A stretch of DNA of 64,000 nt from Halobellus captivus. GTDB taxonomy: Archaea; Halobacteriota; Halobacteria; Halobacteriales; Haloferacaceae. The position numbers and the translations under genes were made by a program. The notes under the pieces are model-generated. The model had not been told where the DNA came from. It made no database searches and saw only the letters and a list, made by a program, of their open reading frames with translations. Below are positions 59,908 to 64,000 of this stretch, piece by piece (position 1 is the stretch's first letter; every line of letters starts with the position of its first letter). Location: contig NZ_VJXQ01000002.1 in the NCBI RefSeq assembly GCF_007655485.1, forward strand, positions 62,001 through 126,000, given 5' to 3'.

Positions 59908-60421
59908 ACATCTCGGACTGTTCAGTCCCTTCGAGGTTCGTTCGCTTCGATCTGTTGCGGGTAATTGCGAGCGCGAAGACCGCGCCGAGGATGACGCCAT
60001 AGACGATGTGCGTGACGAACCCCGGCAGGGCGATGAACGGAACCGGGAGTCCGCCGCCACCCGCTCCGACAGCGTTCGCCCAAATCGGGAGGACGAAACC
60101 GGCGGCGACGATTTCCAGAATGACGCCGTAGACGGCTCCGACCCCGATTATTCCGAAGAGCCCGTACTCGCGGAGCGACGAGCTTCCGATGACTGCGGCG
60201 AATATCAGCGCGAAGACGACGCTATGGAACAGATGGGCAGTCCATCCGGCGATAACGGTCGGCTGTCCATAGAGTGCCCCGATCAGGGGCATCGCACCCA
60301 TCATAATATCCATTAACAGACCCATCGCGACACCTGCGAGGAGTCCGCCAGCGACCGCCGCGCCCCACGTCCGACTGGACGTGAGATCCGCCCTGTGAGA
60401 TCGGTACGTTTGTGCACTCAT
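59906..60421 (-). CDS. Haloarchaeal membrane protein of unknown function
   Basis: The 171-residue protein has four hydrophobic segments (AAVAGGLLAGVAMGLLMDIMMG, HLFHSVVFALIFAAVIG, LFGIIGVGAVYGVILEIVAAG, HIVYGVILGAVFALAI) with conserved-looking His residues in the second and fourth. It resembles small haloarchaeal membrane families that carry only DUF names. The start at 60421 is preceded by AT-rich DNA with TTTATC. The gene ends in a strong hairpin-plus-T-tract terminator. Confidence 0.75.
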   Translation of the reverse strand: MSAQTYRSHRADLTSSRTWGAAVAGGLLAGVAMGLLMDIMMGAMPLIGALYGQPTVIAGWTAHLFHSVVFALIFAAVIGSSSLREYGLFGIIGVGAVYGVILEIVAAGFVLPIWANAVGAGGGGLPVPFIALPGFVTHIVYGVILGAVFALAITRNRSKRTNLEGTEQSEM

Positions 60422-60583
60422 TAGGTATTCACGGAAGTAGGTACGCGGGCTGAAATGATAAACAAATATTGAAGTTTTATTGTTTGATGAGGTTTTATAT
60501 TCCGACCCGTCACACAAGATCCGCTTCGACACCCGGATTCCACACTCTCAATCGAGACACGAACGTCTGACGAATACGATTGA
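60422..60583. promoter_or_regulatory. AT-rich promoter region of the membrane protein gene
   Basis: The 162-bp gap has A/T runs around 60450-60505 (for example AACAAATATTG and GTTTTATAT). On the minus strand these give a TATA element about 30 bp before the membrane protein start. They also lie after the YchF gene stop. Confidence 0.45.
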
Positions 60584-61759
60584 CTACGTGGCCGTACTCA
60601 CGATCTTCACGACGTCGCCCTCCTCGAGTTCGTAATCCTCTGCGATCCGGCGCTTCGATCGCGCGTCGACCGCGTGGAGGTAGCCCTCGCCGATGTCGGA
60701 GTGGACCGAGAACGCGAGGTCTTTCGGCGTCGACCCCCGCGGCAAGAGAAACGCGTCCGGGAGCGTCTCGCCAGTTCCGTCGGTCCACCTCGTCTCGTTC
60801 TGTACGGGGTAGGAGGTGACCATATCGAGGACGTCGTAGACGGCGGTGTTGATCGCCTGCTGGACGCCGGTTCCGCCGTGCTCGGTCAGTACGGAGCGGA
60901 TCGTTTCGAGCCCCTGCTTCTGCTCGTCGGAGACCTCGCCGAGGACGTCGAAGTCCTCGTCACCCGGGAGATAATCGATCACGCCCGCCTCCGCCGCCGT
61001 CCGCAGCGCGAGTTCGCCGTCGGCTGTGGTCGCGATCACGGGCTTGTCCGAGTTCCGAAGGCGTTCGAGGTTCTCCGGCGGGGCGACGTCAGCCTTGTTG
61101 GCGACGAGGACGATCGGCTTCGTCCGCTCGCGGATGTCGCGTGCGAGACGTTCCTTGTCCTCGTCGGTCCACTGCTGGGGATCGTCGGGATAGTCGAGCG
61201 CCCGCAGCGACGCAGCGACGTCGTACTCCGTCGCGCCGAATCCCGTCAACATCTCCGTCAGGGCCTCGTCGATGTCGAAATCCGGCGATCGAGACTTCCG
61301 GACGACGCTCTCCCAGTTCCGTTCGATGATGCCGACGAGCCACTGTTCGAGTTCCTCCTCGACGAAGTCCGCCTCCTCGACGGGGTCGTAGGTGCCGACC
61401 TCGACGGGCTCTCCCTCGGCGTTCGTGCCGCCCGCGGCGTCGACGACGGCGAGGATGACGTCGGCGTCGGTGAGCGCGTCCAGGAACTGATTCCCGAGGC
61501 CGCGTCCCTCGTGCGCGCCGGGAACGAGCCCCGCGACGTCGAGGAGTTCGACCGGAACGTAACGGACGCCGTCCTCGCAGTTGCCGCAGCGCTCCTCGCG
61601 GTCGAGGCAGGGACAGCGCGTCCGGGCGTGGGTCACGCCGCGGTTGGGATCGATCGTCGTGAACGGGTAGTTGCCGACGTCGACGTCGGCCATCGTCGCG
61701 GCCTTGTAGAAGGTAGACTTGCCCGCGTTGGGCTTGCCAGCGAGCGCTACCGAGAGCAT
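60584..61759 (-). CDS. ychF: YchF/OLA1-type redox-regulated ATPase
   Basis: The 391-residue protein has a P-loop GKPNAGKST (8-16), the cysteine-rich insert CPCLDREERCGNC and LLDVAGLVPGAHEGRGLGN, typical of the archaeal YchF subfamily of the Obg-related GTPases. A C-terminal TGS domain (about 305-390) ends in VVKIVSTAT. It binds ribosomes and hydrolyses ATP or GTP. ATG at 61759 matches the MLSVALAGKPN opening; an ATG at 61840 would add an unrelated extension. Confidence 0.92.
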   Translation of the reverse strand: MLSVALAGKPNAGKSTFYKAATMADVDVGNYPFTTIDPNRGVTHARTRCPCLDREERCGNCEDGVRYVPVELLDVAGLVPGAHEGRGLGNQFLDALTDADVILAVVDAAGGTNAEGEPVEVGTYDPVEEADFVEEELEQWLVGIIERNWESVVRKSRSPDFDIDEALTEMLTGFGATEYDVAASLRALDYPDDPQQWTDEDKERLARDIRERTKPIVLVANKADVAPPENLERLRNSDKPVIATTADGELALRTAAEAGVIDYLPGDEDFDVLGEVSDEQKQGLETIRSVLTEHGGTGVQQAINTAVYDVLDMVTSYPVQNETRWTDGTGETLPDAFLLPRGSTPKDLAFSVHSDIGEGYLHAVDARSKRRIAEDYELEEGDVVKIVSTAT

Positions 61760-61872
61760 ACCTGCGAGACGGCCGACGGGCGGAAGTAGGTTTCCGTCTT
61801 TGCCGTCTGCGGACGAGAACAACGGATACGTATTTACCATCTACGAACATTATATTTATGCGAGGGAGACGT

Positions 61873-62181
61873 ATGGTCGCTCGAAAGCCCGTAAAGGCGG
61901 ATCACCCTCCGCGTCGAGCGCGGGAAACCGGCACGGAGGAACAGCCAGCGACGGCGGATAACACCCTCTCGACGTATCTGGAGATTCTCTTGAGTGGCGT
62001 CATCGTCACCGTCGGTTTTGTCGTCGCCTTTCCCACGCTGATCGACGTGACGAACGCACTCGGCATACTCTCCACGACGGCACTAGTCTTCCTCTTCATC
62101 TTCGCGTGGTACGGCGTTTGGGCCGGTATTCGAGTGGGGTATCCGTGGCTGAGACGATCGGTTGTCACTGTGTACCGGTGA
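61873..62181 (+). CDS. Small two-helix membrane protein
   Basis: The protein of about 102 residues has a basic N terminus (MVARKPVKADHPPRRAR) and two hydrophobic helices (LEILLSGVIVTVGFVVAFPTL and LGILSTTALVFLFIFAWYGVWAG). TATATTTATG at 61851-61860 looks like the TATA box, so the ATG inside it (61858) is unlikely and M6 at 61873 is preferred. Function is unknown. Confidence 0.65.
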   Translation: MVARKPVKADHPPRRARETGTEEQPATADNTLSTYLEILLSGVIVTVGFVVAFPTLIDVTNALGILSTTALVFLFIFAWYGVWAGIRVGYPWLRRSVVTVYR

Positions 62182-62199
62182 TCGCGGCTCCCACAACAG

Positions 62200-62239
62200 T
62201 GACCACCGCGACTGCGACGTCCGCGACTGTGACCACCGC
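62200..62239. repeat. Direct 10-bp repeat, 30-bp period
   Basis: TGACCACCGC occurs at 62200-62209 and 62230-62239 within a stretch made of GCGACTG and similar words. It lies right after the small membrane protein gene. Confidence 0.55.
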
Positions 62240-62340
62240 CAAGAGATCACAGCTCCCGTGTGAGGAGTCAGCCGTTCGGTTCCGACAGTTGGCGAAGCGG
62301 GCCTCGCGTCCGGTTCGGCCCTACACCCATGCACCAACGG

Positions 62341-62412
62341 TTCGAAGACTTACACCAGGCACTCGCAGACAGACATCAACAGCTGGCAGACTTACACCAG
62401 CGATTCGTAGAC
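62341..62412 (-). repeat. Duplicated 3' tail of the UDP-sugar dehydrogenase gene
   Basis: AGACTTACACCAG occurs at 62346-62358 and 62388-62400, 42 bp apart. Read on the minus strand, the inner copy encodes the gene's last residues VYESLV and its TAA. The outer copy, 14 codons downstream and in the same frame, reads VCECLV followed by TAA. It looks like a duplication of the gene end including its stop codon. Confidence 0.75.
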
Positions 62413-63684
62413 GATACCGTCGCGTCTCGTCACAATCCGACGGCCGTCCACGACGACGGGCGTCGCCATCCCGTCGAATTCGGAACCGAGGTCGGCGAAC
62501 TCGGGCCAGTCAGTGACGACGAGCGCCGCGTCGGCTCCGTCGAGCGCGGCGTCGGCCGAATCGGCGTACTCGATACCCGGGTACCGCTCCCGGAAGTTTT
62601 CGGTCGCGACGGGGTCGTAGCCGACCACCTCCGCACCCGCGTCGAGCAGCGCGTCGACGAGCGGGATCGCTCGCGAGTTCCTGATGTCGTCCGTGCCGGG
62701 CTTGAACGCGAGGCCGAGCACCGCGACGCGCGCGCCGTCCGGGTCGACGTGCTCGCGGAGTCTGCCGAGCAGTCGCACCGGCTGGCGGTCGTTCACCTCC
62801 ACGGCGGCCTGAAGCATCGCGGGGTCGTAGCCGACGTCGCGAGCGGCGGCGATGATCGCGGCGACGTCCTTCGGGAAGCAGCTACCGCCCCAGCCGACGC
62901 CCGCGCCGAGGAACGACGAGCCGATCCGGTGATCGAGGCCGATGGCGTCGAGCACCTCCGCGGAGTCGATGTCGTACTCCTTGCAGATGTTCGCGATATC
63001 GTTCGCCAGCGAGATCTTCGCCGCCAGAAAGCCGTTGTTGGCGTACTTGATCATCTCCGCCTCGGCGACGCCCGTCTCCACGACGGGGGGGTCGCCCGCC
63101 CGCGCGACGAGCGGATCGAACACGCCGCGGAGTAGGTCGCCCGCACGTTCGGTCTCGGAGCCGAGGACGACTTTGTCGGGTGCGAGGAAGTCCTCGACGG
63201 CGCTGCCCTCGCGGAGGAACTCGGGGTTCATTCCGATGTCGAGGTCCTCGCCGAGCGTCTTTCCCGACTCCTCGGTCAGAATGGGCGCGATCACCGCTTC
63301 GGTCGTCGTCGGGACGACTGTGCTCTTGGTCACGACGAGATGGTGGCCGTCCTTCTCGGCGAGCGTCGCACCGAGCGAGCGCGCTCCGGCCTTCATAATC
63401 GAGAGGTCAATGTGACCGTCGTCCTCCGAGGGCGTCGGGAGCGCGAGGAACGTCACGTCGGTGTCGCGGATCGCGGCGTAGTCGGTGGTCGCCCGCAATC
63501 GATCGCCCGCGTGCTCGGCGACGAGTTCGTCGAGGCCGGGTTCGTGAATCGGCGCGTCGCCGTCGTTGAGCGCCGCGACGATGTCCTCGTCGATGTCGAC
63601 GTTGACCACGTCGTGACCGACTTCCGCGAAACACGCCGCGATCGTCGTGCCGACGTAGCCGCTGCCGACGATACTCAGTTGCAT
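62392..63684 (-). CDS. aglM: UDP-glucose/UDP-hexose 6-dehydrogenase
   Basis: The 430-residue enzyme oxidises a UDP-sugar at C6 to the uronic acid with two NAD+. It has GSGYVG (7-12), EFLREGSAVEDF and the catalytic cysteine motif GGSCFPKD. AglM of haloarchaea makes UDP-glucuronate for N-glycosylation; the specific sugar is inferred. No other agl genes flank it here. ATG at 63684 begins directly with MQLSIVGSGYVG. The gene end is duplicated downstream. Confidence 0.9.
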   Translation of the reverse strand: MQLSIVGSGYVGTTIAACFAEVGHDVVNVDIDEDIVAALNDGDAPIHEPGLDELVAEHAGDRLRATTDYAAIRDTDVTFLALPTPSEDDGHIDLSIMKAGARSLGATLAEKDGHHLVVTKSTVVPTTTEAVIAPILTEESGKTLGEDLDIGMNPEFLREGSAVEDFLAPDKVVLGSETERAGDLLRGVFDPLVARAGDPPVVETGVAEAEMIKYANNGFLAAKISLANDIANICKEYDIDSAEVLDAIGLDHRIGSSFLGAGVGWGGSCFPKDVAAIIAAARDVGYDPAMLQAAVEVNDRQPVRLLGRLREHVDPDGARVAVLGLAFKPGTDDIRNSRAIPLVDALLDAGAEVVGYDPVATENFRERYPGIEYADSADAALDGADAALVVTDWPEFADLGSEFDGMATPVVVDGRRIVTRRDGIVYESLV

Positions 63685-63781
63685 ACCGCAATCGACGCCA
63701 GCCGTGGGTTTCAATTTTCGCGTCTCCTGGCGAACGGCCGAAAGCGAAAACCCGGAATAGTGGGCGGCCGAATCGGTGCCT

Positions 63782-64000
63782 ATGTCGAAAGATCGAGACG
63801 GGTCAGGCGGATCCGCGCGGCCCGCTCACGAGGCCCTGTCGACGGTGCGCTCGACCACCGGCTCGGCGTGGCTTATCGTCTATCTCAAAGGGCTCTGTAT
63901 GGGCGCTGCCGACGCCGTCCCGGGGGTCTCGGGCGGCACGATCGCGCTCGTCACGGGGATCTACGAGCGGCTGATCGCGGCGATAACCGCCGTCTCGCTC
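63782..64000 (+). CDS. DUF368 membrane protein, N-terminal part (runs off the window)
   Basis: The first 73 codons show a hydrophilic start and then [35 protein letters not shown], which is the DUF368 family signature. Family members include polyprenyl-phosphate translocases (PopT). The gene is cut by the window end. It is divergent from aglM by 97 bp. Confidence 0.85.
   Translation, partial: MSKDRDGSGGSARPAHEALSTVRSTTGSAWLIVYLKGLCMGAADAVPGVSGGTIALVTGIYERLIAAITAVSL

Noticed and set aside
62260-63135. A frame with coiled-coil-like LHQ/LADRHQ sequence near 62329
   Set aside because: The heptad-like part comes from the duplicated tail of the dehydrogenase gene, and the rest is antisense to that gene.

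Overview
The window reads as a chromosomal segment of a halophilic archaeon (class Halobacteria). It is GC-rich with strongly GC-ending codons and encodes acidic proteins. It has twin-arginine lipoprotein signals ending in a cysteine lipobox, many leaderless or short-leader starts behind A/T-rich TATA elements, and haloarchaeal families (coiled-coil protein, DUF373, DUF371, DICT/winged-helix pairs, halocyanin-like protein, XPB-Bax1, archaeal CoaD). I cannot name the genus. Most of it is ordinary core chromosome. Accessory-looking stretches are the two histidine kinases (about 1.4-4.2 kb), the integrase/DICT segment (about 34.6-37.9 kb) and scattered lipoproteins.

Layout. 0-10.4 kb: the 3' end of an aCPSF1-type nuclease, methylglyoxal synthase, a secreted protein, two soluble sensor kinases, endonuclease III, DUF371, a long coiled-coil protein, a DUF373 membrane protein, an aldo/keto reductase and a geranylgeranyl-reductase-like flavoprotein. 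10.8-13.4 kb: 2-oxoacid:ferredoxin oxidoreductase korAB. 13.8-19.0 kb: a ferredoxin-reductase-like flavoprotein, then a tightly overlapping nosL-nosD-nosF-nosY operon without nosZ. 19.3-30.4 kb: acetyl-CoA synthetase, a cupin, a pair of unknown Tat lipoproteins, a GNAT acetyltransferase, a protein with DSPY repeats, glycosyltransferase, riboflavin-pathway reductase, thioredoxin, SBDS, FUN14 and an Lrp-type regulator. 30.7-34.6 kb: tRNA-Lys and tRNA-Leu, a TrkA-N/DHH phosphoesterase, a cupredoxin, a one-repeat TFB-like protein and CoaD.

34.7-37.7 kb: tyrosine recombinase plus DUF5805, then a winged-helix/DICT gene pair, separated and bordered by AT-rich DNA. 37.9-40.0 kb: a TetR regulator overlapping a MATE efflux pump, with a palindromic operator at the regulator start. 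40.0-44.5 kb: a molybdenum/tungsten locus with a MOT1-type permease, a ModE-like regulator and a TupABC tungstate ABC transporter. 44.7-51.9 kb: a YprB-type nuclease, GT2 glycosyltransferase, DUF5800, a bactofilin-like protein, a DUF4349 lipoprotein, GrpE, a PAC2 chaperone, and an RsmB/RsmF-type RNA methyltransferase coupled to a small PUA-like partner. 51.9-55.6 kb: the Bax1 nuclease and XPB helicase of archaeal nucleotide excision repair, with an oppositely oriented lipoprotein gene between them. 55.6-64.0 kb: a nitrate/sulfonate-type ABC transporter, an aminotransferase, a membrane protein, a YchF GTPase, a UDP-glucose dehydrogenase-like enzyme and the start of a DUF368 membrane protein.

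Recurring structure beyond genes: several short tandem duplications (about 25-42 bp) lie between genes. Two of them duplicate the very 3' end of a gene including its stop codon (the DUF373 gene and the UDP-sugar dehydrogenase gene). No CRISPR array, rRNA, complete insertion sequence or replication origin is visible.
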